Below are positions 8,923 to 17,089 of a stretch of 64,000 bases of DNA, in pieces (position 1 is the first letter of the stretch; the number at the start of each line of letters is the position of its first letter). A program made the translations under genes and the position numbers. Source of the DNA: Brevibacillus_D fluminis_A (GTDB lineage: Bacteria; Bacillota; Bacilli; Brevibacillales; Brevibacillaceae); NCBI RefSeq assembly GCF_052072235.1, contig NZ_CM125436.1, forward strand, positions 4,954,001 through 5,018,000, read 5' to 3'. Under the pieces are notes generated by a model that was not told the DNA's origin, searched no databases, and was given only the letters and a program-made list of their open reading frames with translations.

Positions 8923-9708
8923 TTACGCGCCAGCGTTTACAGTTTCGTCTACGATTCCAAGCTCTTCTTTTACCCAGTCATAGCCTTCCGCTTCCAAACG
9001 CTCGGCAAGCTCAGGTCCGCCGGATTTCACGATACGGCCTTGCATCATAACGTGTACGAAATCAGGCTTCACGTAGTTGAGCAGACGTTGGTAGTGCGTG
9101 ATGATCAAAAAGCCGCGATCAGGCGAGCGCATTTCGTTCACGCCGTTCGCTACGATTTTAAGCGCGTCGATATCGAGACCGGAGTCGATCTCATCCAAAA
9201 TACAGATGCTTGGCTCGATCATCATCATTTGCAGAATCTCATTGCGCTTTTTCTCACCGCCGGAGAAGCCTTCGTTCAGGTAACGATGGGAGAAAGATTG
9301 ATCCATTTCCAAAATGCCCATCTTTTTGTCGACTTCACGGATGAATTTCATCAGGGAGATTTCGTTGCCTTCTTCACGGCGCGCATTGATTGCGGAGCGC
9401 AGGAAGTCGGAGTTGGTCACACCGCTGATTTCGGATGGGTATTGCATCGCCAGGAACAGACCTGCGCGCGCACGCTCGTCAACTGCCATTTCCAATACGT
9501 CTTCGCCGTTGAGCGAAACAGAGCCTTCAGTCACTTCGTATTTCGGATGGCCCATCAAAGTGGATGCGAGGGTAGATTTACCCGTACCGTTTGGACCCAT
9601 GATGGCATGAACTTCGCCACCCTTGATTTCCAGCGAAAGACCTTTCAAAATTTCCTTGTCCTCAATTTTCGCACGCAGATTGTTTATTTGCAGATGTGGT
9701 ACACTCAT
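8923..9708 (-). CDS. sufC: Fe-S assembly ATPase SufC
   Basis: A 261-residue cytoplasmic ABC-type ATPase that drives conformational change in the SufBCD scaffold. The Walker A motif GPNGTGKST is at residues 38-46, the signature FSGGEKKR and Walker B ICILDEIDSGLD follow, and the switch region ends with LIITHYQRLL. The ATG at 9708 has GGAGGG upstream. It is the first gene of the operon, 18 bases before sufD, so the suf promoter must lie between it and the divergent gene starting at 9968. Confidence 0.98.
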   Translation of the reverse strand: MSVPHLQINNLRAKIEDKEILKGLSLEIKGGEVHAIMGPNGTGKSTLASTLMGHPKYEVTEGSVSLNGEDVLEMAVDERARAGLFLAMQYPSEISGVTNSDFLRSAINARREEGNEISLMKFIREVDKKMGILEMDQSFSHRYLNEGFSGGEKKRNEILQMMMIEPSICILDEIDSGLDIDALKIVANGVNEMRSPDRGFLIITHYQRLLNYVKPDFVHVMMQGRIVKSGGPELAERLEAEGYDWVKEELGIVDETVNAGA

Positions 9709-9767
9709 CGAACATTTCCCTCCGTTTTCGTTCTTCTAACATTCTCATTCCATTCTCAATTACCATT

Positions 9768-9788
9768 TTATAATAAGAATAATTATAA
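9768..9788. promoter_or_regulatory. Inverted repeat TTATAAT-N7-ATTATAA in the suf promoter region
   Basis: The two perfect seven-base arms lie 60 bases upstream of sufC and overlap AT-rich -10-like sequence. The arms match PerR/Fur-family half-sites, but the spacing (seven) is wider than the one base of a classical PerR box. It is a candidate operator linking suf expression to peroxide or metal status; the regulator is inferred. Confidence 0.4.
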
Positions 9789-9967
9789 AGCAAGGTTGGA
9801 ACTATATCTGTATTTTTTAAATGTTTATGTTTAGTATATAGTAGCAATCTTGAGGCTAGACGTGAGGAATGGATGCGAAAAAGGCTACAGCCGCTTGCGT
9901 TCTCCAGCACATTTCGATTCACGTTGCACACGCTGTGAATGGTATGATGAAGCTGGAGGTGGATCAC

Positions 9968-10843
9968 ATGGAAAAAATTTTAGTGTTGGGCGGCACTCGT
10001 TTTTTCGGCAAACGATTGGTACATAAACTGCTTGAATCCGGCGCGGATGTAACCGTCGCGACCAGAGGTCTCACAGCCGATCCGTTCGGGCAAAACGTCA
10101 AGCGGCTGGTCATCGACCGGGACGACGCGCGCTCCCTTCAAGATGCCGCCAGGACGCAAGATTGGGACATCGTCTACGACAACATTTGCTATTCTGCTCA
10201 AAATGCTTTGGACGCAAACGCTGCTTTCGACGGGCGAGTCGGGCGCTATTTGTTGACCTCGACGCTGTCGGTTTACGACTTTGGGCCGAAAGCTTTGGAA
10301 GAAGCCGATTTCGCTCCACAGACGTACCCGATCGTCCCGGGAACACGCGCCGCTGTCACCTACCAGGAAGGCAAGCGTCAGGCAGAAGCTGTCTTTTTCC
10401 AGCAAGCGAACTTCCCCGTTGCAGCTGTCCGCTTTCCGATCGTTTTGGGCGAGGATGATTATACCAAACGGCTCCACGACCAGATCGAACGCGTATCCAC
10501 AGGCAAGCTGATCGGCGTGCCCAATCCCGCTGCCCTGCTTTCCTTCATTTTGTCGGATGAAGCGGCCCGCTTTCTCTCCTGGTTGGCAAAAAGCGATCTG
10601 ACCGGCCCCGTCAATGCTTGCTCGAACGGAAGCATCACCGTCGGGTCGCTCTTACACCTTATCGAAGAAGCGGTGGACAAACGGGCTGTGACCGCAGCAG
10701 AAACCGATGCAGCGGACATCTCGCCATTCGGCGTCCCCGACTCCTGGCACATGAGCACTGCCAAAGCAAAGCAAGCCGGCTTTCCCTTCAACGACTTGAA
10801 CGATTGGCTGCCGCAGCTGGTGCAAAAGCTGGCCAACAACTGA
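9968..10843 (+). CDS. NAD-dependent epimerase/dehydratase-like SDR protein
   Basis: A 291-residue extended short-chain-dehydrogenase-fold protein. LVLGGTRFFGKRLVHKLL at the N-terminus is the dinucleotide-binding GxxGxxG turn, followed by an acidic segment DRDDARSL and a VTYQEGKRQAE block carrying the Tyr-x3-Lys pair. The start at 9968 has GGAGGT eight bases upstream; the frame is open further upstream but without a better ribosome site. Relatives in Bacillales are annotated as NAD-dependent epimerases of unknown substrate. It is transcribed alone, divergent from suf, and ends at a bidirectional terminator. Confidence 0.8.
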   Translation: MEKILVLGGTRFFGKRLVHKLLESGADVTVATRGLTADPFGQNVKRLVIDRDDARSLQDAARTQDWDIVYDNICYSAQNALDANAAFDGRVGRYLLTSTLSVYDFGPKALEEADFAPQTYPIVPGTRAAVTYQEGKRQAEAVFFQQANFPVAAVRFPIVLGEDDYTKRLHDQIERVSTGKLIGVPNPAALLSFILSDEAARFLSWLAKSDLTGPVNACSNGSITVGSLLHLIEEAVDKRAVTAAETDAADISPFGVPDSWHMSTAKAKQAGFPFNDLNDWLPQLVQKLANN

Positions 10844-10873
10844 GAACGATTCTCTTTTGCCCCATTCAAACAG

Positions 10874-10912
10874 AAAACCCGGGGAGTGTCAAAAAACTCC
10901 CTGGGTTTGTTT
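10874..10912. terminator. Bidirectional terminator between convergent genes
   Basis: AAACCCGGGGAGT pairs with ACTCCCTGGGTTT with one mismatch, and T-rich tails follow on both strands. It serves the epimerase gene on the plus strand and the DUF1802 gene on the minus strand. Confidence 0.8.
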
Positions 10913-10921
10913 GTGCGATTG

Positions 10922-11512
10922 TTAGCTGTTCAAAATCTGCATCACGGCAGCTCGCTGCTGTTCGTACTCCTCGTCGGAGAGCACCGGCGAGAAGCCTTGC
11001 TGCGTGACTTCCTGGAGCAGATTGTGCCACGACTTGCAGCCTTTGTAGGACTCGTCGATCGGCAGTTCAAACGGTTTTGCCAGCTTGTATACGCGTGCGA
11101 ACAAAATGTGCAGCGGCTGTTTTTTCTTCCAGTGCAGGCGGACGTCTGCAAAATTGTCGTTCCAGATATGGAATGGCGCCAGGGCACGCAGCTTTTGCTC
11201 GTCCATCAGCTCCACATCGTCCGTGATTTCCGCAAAGTATTCGATCTCTACGGTCGGCTTTTCGATGCTCCATCCTTCCAGCGTCGCATTCAGCAGCGCA
11301 TGGTACTGCGGCTTCACCATCTCCGCATTTTGGTGCTCATATGTAGGATAGAGATAAAAGGTGTTGTTTTCAAGCTTAAATTCTCTCGTTTCCTCATACA
11401 ATCCGCCTTTGCGGACCGTGATGATCTGTTTTCCTTCGCCCAATGCCTTGACGGCTACCGCCCATTCCTTCAATGACAAGGTGGAGACCGGTTGTTGTAC
11501 AGTTGTCGGCAT
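10922..11512 (-). CDS. DUF1802 family protein
   Basis: A 196-residue soluble protein without signal peptide or membrane segment. The front half (LSLKEWAVAVKALGEGKQIITVRKGGLYEE, then FYLYPTYEHQNAEMVK) matches the DUF1802 pattern in which a predicted strand carries RKGGIxE and a later FWLFPTYxHQ-type motif. No function is established for the family. The gene stands alone between two terminators. Confidence 0.75.
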   Translation of the reverse strand: MPTTVQQPVSTLSLKEWAVAVKALGEGKQIITVRKGGLYEETREFKLENNTFYLYPTYEHQNAEMVKPQYHALLNATLEGWSIEKPTVEIEYFAEITDDVELMDEQKLRALAPFHIWNDNFADVRLHWKKKQPLHILFARVYKLAKPFELPIDESYKGCKSWHNLLQEVTQQGFSPVLSDEEYEQQRAAVMQILNS

Positions 11513-11605
11513 CGCACTCGCCCCTTTCCGTCGATTACATGTTGGCTCTAGTGTAGCAGAATTGCCCCCGGGTGCAAAGCTCCAGGCGCAATCGTCATCG
11601 GCTTG

Positions 11606-12559
11606 TCACCGTTTGCGCAGCTGCTCGATTTGGGCACGAGTCGGCATCGCGGGGATCGCTCCCATCTTTGTGGTAGACAGTGCGCCAGCCGCATTGGCGA
11701 AATCGACGATCTCAGCCAATTGTTCGACCTGGCAGGCCGACGGGTCGGAGAGTTGGAGCAGCCGATAGAGCACCGCTCCGCAAAAAGCATCCCCCGCGCC
11801 TGTCGTATCGACCGTCTTCACCGTATAGCCTGCCTGCATCCCCGTCTGCTCCCCAGCACGGAAATAACAGCCCTCTGCTCCAAGCGTGACAAAAACAACC
11901 CGGATGCCATACTTCTCATGCAGCCACAGCGTTCCTTCCGCAAGATCGCTGCATCCGGTCACGAATTCCAGCTCCTCGCGGGACACTTTCAAAACGTCCA
12001 CATGCGGAAGACATGCCTCAATCTGCTCTTTGATCCGGTGAGGTTCTTTCCAGAGCGGGAGCCGGATATTGGGATCGAACGAAATCAGCGCTTTTTGCGC
12101 TTTTGCCAGCTGGATCGCCTTGTGCGTAGCAGAACGAGCCGGCTCCGCGGTCAACGAATTCGAGCTGAAATGAAAAAATCGAGCGTGCCCGAACCATTCT
12201 GTCCGAAGCTCGTCCGCGCGCAACAGCACATCGGCACCGGGATCGCGATAAAAGCTGAAGGAACGGTCGCCATCCGCCGCCAGATGCACAAAAGCCAACG
12301 TTGTCTGCGCTTCATCCGTCACTAACAGGCCAGACGTATCGATCCCCATGCCCTCCAGCACTTCTTGCAAAAAACGGCCGAATTGATCCGCCCCCACTTT
12401 GCCGATGAAGGCGGTTTTTCCCCCGAGCCGCGCGACAGCTGCCAGCACATTGGCAGGAGCGCCCCCTGGATTTGTTTCAAACAGCTGATTGCCTTTTTCC
12501 GATTTGCCTGCCGGCGTGAAATCGATCAGCAATTCGCCCAACGCGACGACCTCGCTCAT
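11606..12559 (-). CDS. PfkB-family sugar kinase, probably fructokinase
   Basis: A ribokinase-fold enzyme of 317 residues that phosphorylates a sugar with ATP in the cytoplasm. The first PfkB signature is GGAPANVLAAVARLGGKTAF, and the second DTTGAGDAFCGAV contains the catalytic Asp and anion hole. FDPNIRLPLW is typical of fructokinases (ScrK-like), but 2-keto-3-deoxygluconate kinases are close relatives, so the substrate is uncertain. The ATG at 12559 is preferred to one five codons upstream because GGGGGA is optimally placed. No sugar transporter is adjacent. Confidence 0.85.
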   Translation of the reverse strand: MSEVVALGELLIDFTPAGKSEKGNQLFETNPGGAPANVLAAVARLGGKTAFIGKVGADQFGRFLQEVLEGMGIDTSGLLVTDEAQTTLAFVHLAADGDRSFSFYRDPGADVLLRADELRTEWFGHARFFHFSSNSLTAEPARSATHKAIQLAKAQKALISFDPNIRLPLWKEPHRIKEQIEACLPHVDVLKVSREELEFVTGCSDLAEGTLWLHEKYGIRVVFVTLGAEGCYFRAGEQTGMQAGYTVKTVDTTGAGDAFCGAVLYRLLQLSDPSACQVEQLAEIVDFANAAGALSTTKMGAIPAMPTRAQIEQLRKR

Positions 12560-12580
12560 CCTTGATTCCCCCATTTCATT

Positions 12581-12615
12581 ACAAAAGAACCGTGCAGATA
12601 CGGTTCTGCACGGTT
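12581..12615 (-). terminator. Rho-independent terminator of pckA
   Basis: AACCGTGCAGA (12588-12598) pairs with TCTGCACGGTT (12605-12615); the minus transcript continues CTTTTGTAA. It lies between pckA and the sugar kinase, so the kinase probably needs its own promoter or read-through. Confidence 0.8.
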
Positions 12616-12633
12616 GGTTGCTTGTGGTGTCGA

Positions 12634-14211
12634 TTATGCTTTTGGTCCCGCTTCAGCGATCGCTTCTGCACCCGGGAACTTTTTGCTGAAGTTTTCTATG
12701 AACAACTGAGCCAGTTCTTTCGCCTGGTTGTCATATGCTGCCTTGTCTGCCCATGTGTTGCGCGGCAAGAGGACTTCTGCAGGAACGTCCGGGCAAGAAG
12801 TAGGCACTTGTACGCCAAACGTTGGGTCTGCAACGAACTCCGCTTTCTCCAGCTCGCCGTTCAAAGCAGCGGTTACCATCGCGCGCGTGTACGCCAGCTT
12901 CATGCGGCTTCCCACGCCGACAGGGCCACCCGTCCAGCCTGTGTTGACCAGATAAACGCGCGCATTGTGCTCATCGATCTTTTTCCCGAGCATTTCCGCA
13001 TAGACAACCGGACGCAATGGCAGGAATGGGGAACCGAAGCAAGTGGAGAACTCGGCTTGCGGTTTTGTTACGCCGCGCTCTGTGCCCGCCATTTTGCTGG
13101 TGTAACCGGACAGGAAGTGGTACATCGCTTGCTCTTTGCTCAATTTGGAGATCGGCGGGATGACACCGGAGGAATCGGCGGTCAAGAAAATGATAACGCT
13201 TGGTTGACCGGCAACACCCGGAATAACCGCACCCGGGATCATTTCCACAGGATACGCCGCACGTGTGTTTTCTGTATATTTCGCGCTGTCGTAGTCCGCT
13301 TTGCGCGTATTTTCATCCACGACCACGTTTTCCAGTACCGTACCGAAATTGATGGCGTTCCAGATTTGCGGCTCGCCTTTTTCCGACAGATTGATGCATT
13401 TCGCGTAGCATCCGCCCTCGATGTTGAATACGCCGTTGTCAGACCAGCCATGCTCGTCGTCACCGATCAGATTGCGGTCAGGGTCAGCCGACAGCGTCGT
13501 TTTGCCTGTGCCGGAAAGACCGAAGAACAGAGCGACATCGCCATCTTTGCCGACGTTTGCCGAGCAGTGCATCGACAAAACATTTTGCTCAGGCAGGAGC
13601 AGGTTCATCACGCTGAAGATGGATTTTTTCATTTCGCCGGCGTATTCGGTTCCGCCGATCAGCACCACTTTTTGCTCAAAGCTCATGACGATGAACGTCT
13701 CGGAGTTGGTGCCGTGAACCGCAGGATTCGCCTTGTAGCTAGGTGCATATACGACGGTGAATTCCGCTTTATGATCAGCCAATTCCGCCTCGGATGGGCG
13801 AACGAACAATTGGCGAGCAAACAGGTTGTGCCATGCATATTCATTTACTACACGGATCGGCAGACGGAATGTCTTCTCCGCACCGGCAAAACCGTCGAAA
13901 ACAAACAGGTCTTTGCCTTGCAGATGCTCCATCACATCCGCGTAGAGAATGTCGAATTTTTCACGGGAAATCGGTTGGTTCACAGGTCCCCAGTTGATTT
14001 TGTCATGAACGGATGCTTCGTCCACAACGAATTTGTCTTTCGGGGAACGACCGGTGAACTTGCCTGTCAACGCGTTAAGTGCACCCTTGTCTGTGAGCAC
14101 ACCTTCTCCCCGCTTAACAGCAATCTCGACCAGTTGAGCTACCGAAAGATTGTATTGTGTATTTGCCGCAGCGAGTACGTCAGTAAGTTGATTTACCGTC
14201 TTCGTTTCCAT
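12634..14211 (-). CDS. pckA: Phosphoenolpyruvate carboxykinase (ATP)
   Basis: A 525-residue cytoplasmic enzyme converting oxaloacetate plus ATP to phosphoenolpyruvate, the first step of gluconeogenesis. The P-loop GLSGTGKTT is at residues 231-239 and the following DDEHGWSDNGVFNIEGG block holds the metal-binding aspartates (kinase-2 motif). TGRSPKDKFVVD near residue 53 is the oxaloacetate-binding arginine region. Length equals the Bacillus enzyme. It is monocistronic, with a leader of about 70 bases after the putative -10 element and a terminator behind it. Beta-oxidation genes in the same window would supply acetyl units under the same gluconeogenic conditions. Confidence 0.98.
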   Translation of the reverse strand: METKTVNQLTDVLAAANTQYNLSVAQLVEIAVKRGEGVLTDKGALNALTGKFTGRSPKDKFVVDEASVHDKINWGPVNQPISREKFDILYADVMEHLQGKDLFVFDGFAGAEKTFRLPIRVVNEYAWHNLFARQLFVRPSEAELADHKAEFTVVYAPSYKANPAVHGTNSETFIVMSFEQKVVLIGGTEYAGEMKKSIFSVMNLLLPEQNVLSMHCSANVGKDGDVALFFGLSGTGKTTLSADPDRNLIGDDEHGWSDNGVFNIEGGCYAKCINLSEKGEPQIWNAINFGTVLENVVVDENTRKADYDSAKYTENTRAAYPVEMIPGAVIPGVAGQPSVIIFLTADSSGVIPPISKLSKEQAMYHFLSGYTSKMAGTERGVTKPQAEFSTCFGSPFLPLRPVVYAEMLGKKIDEHNARVYLVNTGWTGGPVGVGSRMKLAYTRAMVTAALNGELEKAEFVADPTFGVQVPTSCPDVPAEVLLPRNTWADKAAYDNQAKELAQLFIENFSKKFPGAEAIAEAGPKA

Positions 14212-14281
14212 TTGTGAACGATCTCCCTTCCATTAATCACAAATCGTCAATGTGATTCTATCTCTCGTTGAATTTGTAATT

Positions 14282-14290
14282 AGTATATCA
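14282..14290 (-). promoter_or_regulatory. Extended -10 element upstream of pckA
   Basis: The minus strand reads TGATATACT, an extended -10, about 70 bases before the pckA ATG. The sequence at the -35 distance is weak. An assignment by pattern only. Confidence 0.4.
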
Positions 14291-14343
14291 CATTTACCGA
14301 AATAAGCTACATAATTTTAAATTTAGGTGTGAATAAAATGTGA

Positions 14344-14485
14344 AGGGCCTGTCTTTCTCGGGAATGGTGTAGACTGCTTCTTGCGTCCGCCACTCAGGTG
14401 GTACACCTTATGTATACGGTGCCCTGCCGTGTCTTTCCTGATTCTTTGGGACTTGCAGGCATGAGCCACGCTTTTGAGCAAGCGT
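14344..14485 (+). ncRNA. Candidate structured RNA or element of unknown family
   Basis: This stretch, part of a gene-free 388-base gap, can form GCCTG/CAGGC (14347-14351 with 14456-14460) closing two internal hairpins: GGTGTA/TACACC (14366-14371 with 14402-14407, with an inner CCGCC/GGTGG stem) and ACGG/CCGT. The hairpin ACGCTT/AAGCGT (14468-14485) follows. It has no plausible coding frame. I excluded tmRNA, RNase P RNA, SRP RNA, T-box and the common riboswitches by their conserved cores. Strand is undecided; a minus-strand terminator abuts its right side. Confidence 0.3.
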
Positions 14486-14514
14486 AAATAAGAAAAACTC
14501 GGCATATCGCCGAG
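14486..14514 (-). terminator. Rho-independent terminator after the SCP2-like gene
   Basis: Perfect stem CTCGGC-ATATC-GCCGAG (14498-14514) followed on the minus strand by TTTTTCTTATTT. It is about 85 bases past the stop of the SCP2-like gene. Confidence 0.85.
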
Positions 14515-14599
14515 CTGTGCTTGCGAATGCCGGAAGACCATCCCCAAAATTGGTCTGACCACTTCCAGCACCTATTATAACATACTTTCTCCTCGGCTG

Positions 14600-14950
14600 C
14601 TAATTCGTTGCACAAGTCAAGCGAAGCAGCGCTTCCCATTTAAGCTGATCGCGGATTGCGCCGCGCGCGGCCACCTTTTGCTGGGCATGCAGCAGTTCCC
14701 ACTCATTCCCGCTAAGCAGTTGCACCAAGTCTTGCTCGCCACCGGTGATCACCAGATTGACGGGATCGGTGTCTGCCCATGTCACCAGCGGAATGCGGTC
14801 CCGCGCGAAAATGAGCGTCACGGCGCCTTCCCCTTCAACCGGACTAATGCGGACGCGGCTGTCCCAATCGCGCGTCAACCGTTTCAAAAACGTCTTTTTC
14901 TCGAGTCGTTCACAAAACCCTTCCAGCAATCGCGCCAGTCCGTCCGCCAT
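14600..14950 (-). CDS. SCP2 sterol-carrier-domain-like protein (YusD-like)
   Basis: A 116-residue protein: GLARLLEGFCERLEKKTFLKRLTRDWDSRVRISP, then VTLIFARDRIPLVTWADTDPVNLVITGGEQDLVQLLSG, the alpha/beta pattern of an SCP2-like lipid-binding domain. The start at 14950 is chosen because GGGGGATGGGA precedes it; the longer frame adds a basic unstructured tail without a ribosome site. The ligand is unknown. In B. subtilis a similar small protein lies near gcvH and the fad genes, which are also in this window, but that is only loose synteny. Confidence 0.6.
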   Translation of the reverse strand: MADGLARLLEGFCERLEKKTFLKRLTRDWDSRVRISPVEGEGAVTLIFARDRIPLVTWADTDPVNLVITGGEQDLVQLLSGNEWELLHAQQKVAARGAIRDQLKWEALLRLTCATN

Positions 14951-15082
14951 TCCCATCCCCCGCTTCGTTCGTTTGCCAATCGTTTTCGTTTTTGGCAGCG
15001 TCGAATCCTTTGACGAGGGATTGGGGCGGATGACTACCTTTGTCGATGGCCTGAACAAAATAATGGCAAATTTTGCAAATTG

Positions 15083-15949
15083 CTATTGATTCGACAAAAC
15101 ATCCTCTTCCCAAAACACTTCGAAATTCCCTGCGTGCATATCAGCTATCCCTTTTGCAATCGGCTGTTCGCGATAGGTCATGCCAAGAAACTTCGCTTTC
15201 GTCTCTTCCTTGTCCCAACCGTTTTGACGGCCTTCGCGGACGATCCGCCTTCCTTCTTCGATGTATGCTTGATCGCAGCGAATGCGCTCCACGATTTCGT
15301 CAGCTCCTGCCGGCGCGCCATGGCCGGGGACAAGCAATTGAATGTCGCCAGCTACTGCCAGCCGCCCGATTTTTGCCAAACTGTCCGTATAGGCAATGCT
15401 ATCGTTGATGAACGGAAATTCCCGATCGGACAGCATGTCGCCCATGACCAGCAACTTCTGCTCCACGAAGAGCGTCGCCATCATGTCTTTCGTATGGCCA
15501 GGCACCGGCAAAAAGCGGACGCCCCACAGATCGACAAGCTCATCTCCATCAATGGCGCGATCGATGCGCGGCAGCAGGCCAGCTTGCTTACGATCGACAT
15601 AGTACCGCTCGTCGAACGACAAAACTTTGCCCAGTTGATCTTGCAGCCTTCCTTCGGCAAGGATCTGTTTCTGTGCCACAACCGTCGCATCGGCAAAAGC
15701 GCTGAATCCGGCTATATGGTCCCAGTCGCCATGTGTCAGCACGAGGATGATCGGCCGACCTTTGCGAATCGAGCTTACAAAAGCAGCGATCGCTTCGAGC
15801 TCATGCGGAAAATATGCCGGATCAAACACGAACAAGCGCTCAGGCGTTTCCACCACCGTCGATGTCGTTTGCCACAGACAGCTCGTAAACACCGTCACGG
15901 ATTGATCCTGTGCATAGGTGCCATTTACCGGCAGTACAAATGTCTTCAT
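15083..15949 (-). CDS. Metallo-beta-lactamase-fold hydrolase
   Basis: A 288-residue cytoplasmic MBL-fold protein. The metal-site motif reads THGDWDHIAG: the first His and the Asp-His pair are present, but the second His of canonical HxHxDH is Asp. The later ligands follow as PVPGHTKDM, VMGDMLSDREFP and LVPGHGAP. The product is therefore a hydrolase of the wider MBL superfamily rather than a beta-lactamase; the substrate is unknown. The ATG at 15949 has GGAGGA six bases upstream, better than an ATG two codons earlier that touches the SD. It precedes the SCP2-like gene by about 130 bases. Confidence 0.85.
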   Translation of the reverse strand: MKTFVLPVNGTYAQDQSVTVFTSCLWQTTSTVVETPERLFVFDPAYFPHELEAIAAFVSSIRKGRPIILVLTHGDWDHIAGFSAFADATVVAQKQILAEGRLQDQLGKVLSFDERYYVDRKQAGLLPRIDRAIDGDELVDLWGVRFLPVPGHTKDMMATLFVEQKLLVMGDMLSDREFPFINDSIAYTDSLAKIGRLAVAGDIQLLVPGHGAPAGADEIVERIRCDQAYIEEGRRIVREGRQNGWDKEETKAKFLGMTYREQPIAKGIADMHAGNFEVFWEEDVLSNQ

Positions 15950-15995
15950 CTTCATTCCTCCATTTAGATGGTGATATTTCCCATTTTTCTTTTAC

Positions 15996-16023
15996 AAAAA
16001 AAAAGACACCTGGTCTAGGTGTC
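15996..16023 (-). terminator. Rho-independent terminator overlapping the VOC gene stop
   Basis: GACACCT (16005-16011) pairs with AGGTGTC (16017-16023); nine T follow on the minus strand. The stem includes the last codons and stop of the VOC gene. Confidence 0.9.
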
Positions 16024-16407
16024 ATCAGCCTCATCCTTATCCAACCGAACTTCCAGATGATGTCCGTCCGGCGTTTCAAAATAGAGGTTAAAGCTGGTCG
16101 GACGTTCGATCGGTCCACGATAACAAATATTGCGGGTTTCCAGCTTATCGACTAGATAGTCAAGTTCATCATGCGATGCGACGGTAAATGCGATATGATC
16201 TACCTGTCCAAAACCATTTCGCCCATCAATGGTTGCCTGGTGCAATCCGATTCTTGTCATATCGCCAAATTGAAAATAAATCGGGTCGCCTTCTACCCGG
16301 TTTTCCAGCGAAATCGGTATCTCCAGAATTTCTTTAAAAAAGAGTGCAACCTTCATCGCATCACGGCAATTCAACGCAATGTGATGAACGCCTTTGATTT
16401 GAAACAT
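16015..16407 (-). CDS. VOC (glyoxalase/bleomycin-resistance fold) protein
   Basis: A 130-residue vicinal-oxygen-chelate protein. The opening GVHHIALNCRDAMKVALFFKEIL and the second-module QVDHIAFTVASHDELDYLVDKLE carry the two His positions, and YFETPDGHHLEVR holds the C-terminal Glu ligand of this metalloenzyme fold. The reaction (lyase, dioxygenase or resistance binding) cannot be told. The GC-rich SD GGGAGG precedes the ATG. Single gene with its own terminator. Confidence 0.85.
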   Translation of the reverse strand: MFQIKGVHHIALNCRDAMKVALFFKEILEIPISLENRVEGDPIYFQFGDMTRIGLHQATIDGRNGFGQVDHIAFTVASHDELDYLVDKLETRNICYRGPIERPTSFNLYFETPDGHHLEVRLDKDEADDT

Positions 16408-16454
16408 GGACCTTTCCTCCCAAGCGGCGACAATCTTTCTATGCTTCTTCTTTA

Positions 16455-16889
16455 TTATGCGCTGCGGTTTGACGTTTGCTTCCGTTTGTTGAACTGCTGC
16501 AGGCGCTCTGTCAATTTGACCAAACGATCGTTCAGCATCTTTCTCCAGCTATCGTCTTCCAACATTTTAGCGGCACCCAGTAAATCAAGCGATAAATCGA
16601 TTTGCTGCTTTAAAATATCACCAAAATTATTTCCTGCATCTATCATAACACAATTCTCGAAAATGTTTGCTATATGATCAACATTGACGAACTCACGGAA
16701 ATCGACTTCAGGTGCATTATCCCCTTGTGCGTATTCTACGAGGATTTCGTATTCTCCTGCAATTGCCGGCAGAACCTCAATCCGGTCACAAACCGGGCAG
16801 TACATAATCGGAACATGATGAACCATTGTTTTGTAATGGCGTACACTTCCAAATGATCCGATCATTCCAGCACCACAACAAAATCCCAT
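16455..16889 (-). CDS. Small protein with N-terminal CxxC zinc-finger-like motif
   Basis: A 144-residue protein with MGFCCGAGMIGSFG at the start and YCPVCDRIEVLPAI near residue 30. The two Cys pairs could bind one zinc, as in YgiT-type zinc fingers. The C-terminal half (DILKQQIDLSLDLLGAAKML onward) is helical and basic at its end. Good SD GGAGGAG. Function unknown; Bacillales have many such small conserved proteins. Confidence 0.6.
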   Translation of the reverse strand: MGFCCGAGMIGSFGSVRHYKTMVHHVPIMYCPVCDRIEVLPAIAGEYEILVEYAQGDNAPEVDFREFVNVDHIANIFENCVMIDAGNNFGDILKQQIDLSLDLLGAAKMLEDDSWRKMLNDRLVKLTERLQQFNKRKQTSNRSA

Positions 16890-17089
16890 AGTTTCTCCTC
16901 CTCTAAAAAGCCCTGTCCTATAGATTCTATCCTACTTATGTCATGCACGCTAGAACCAAATTGATGCCAGCCAGCAAAATCCTGTTCGCTCAGGCTGCCG
17001 CTTCCAGCGCTTGTGCGTCAGGTTTTAGCGGCGTGAAAATGCCCATACTAGAAAGAGCGTTGGATCAACATCTGGAGGGAAGGACAGCC

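Noticed and set aside
12562..14217. Plus-strand frame of 551 codons opposite pckA
   Set aside because: Antisense shadow of a highly conserved gene; no domain and no Shine-Dalgarno site. The same applies to the long antisense frames at 6493-7485, 7498-8853, 19086-20288, 20591-22129, 58349-59911 and 61128-62342.
14344..14485. tmRNA, RNase P RNA, SRP RNA or a known riboswitch
   Set aside because: None of the conserved cores (for example the SRP GGAAGGAAGCAGC-type loop or the cobalamin, TPP and glycine cores) is present on either strand. Only an unnamed candidate is reported.
16930..16950. Shared 12-mer TGTCATGCACGC also seen near 33811
   Set aside because: The similarity does not extend beyond 12 bases and the contexts differ, so it is most likely chance.
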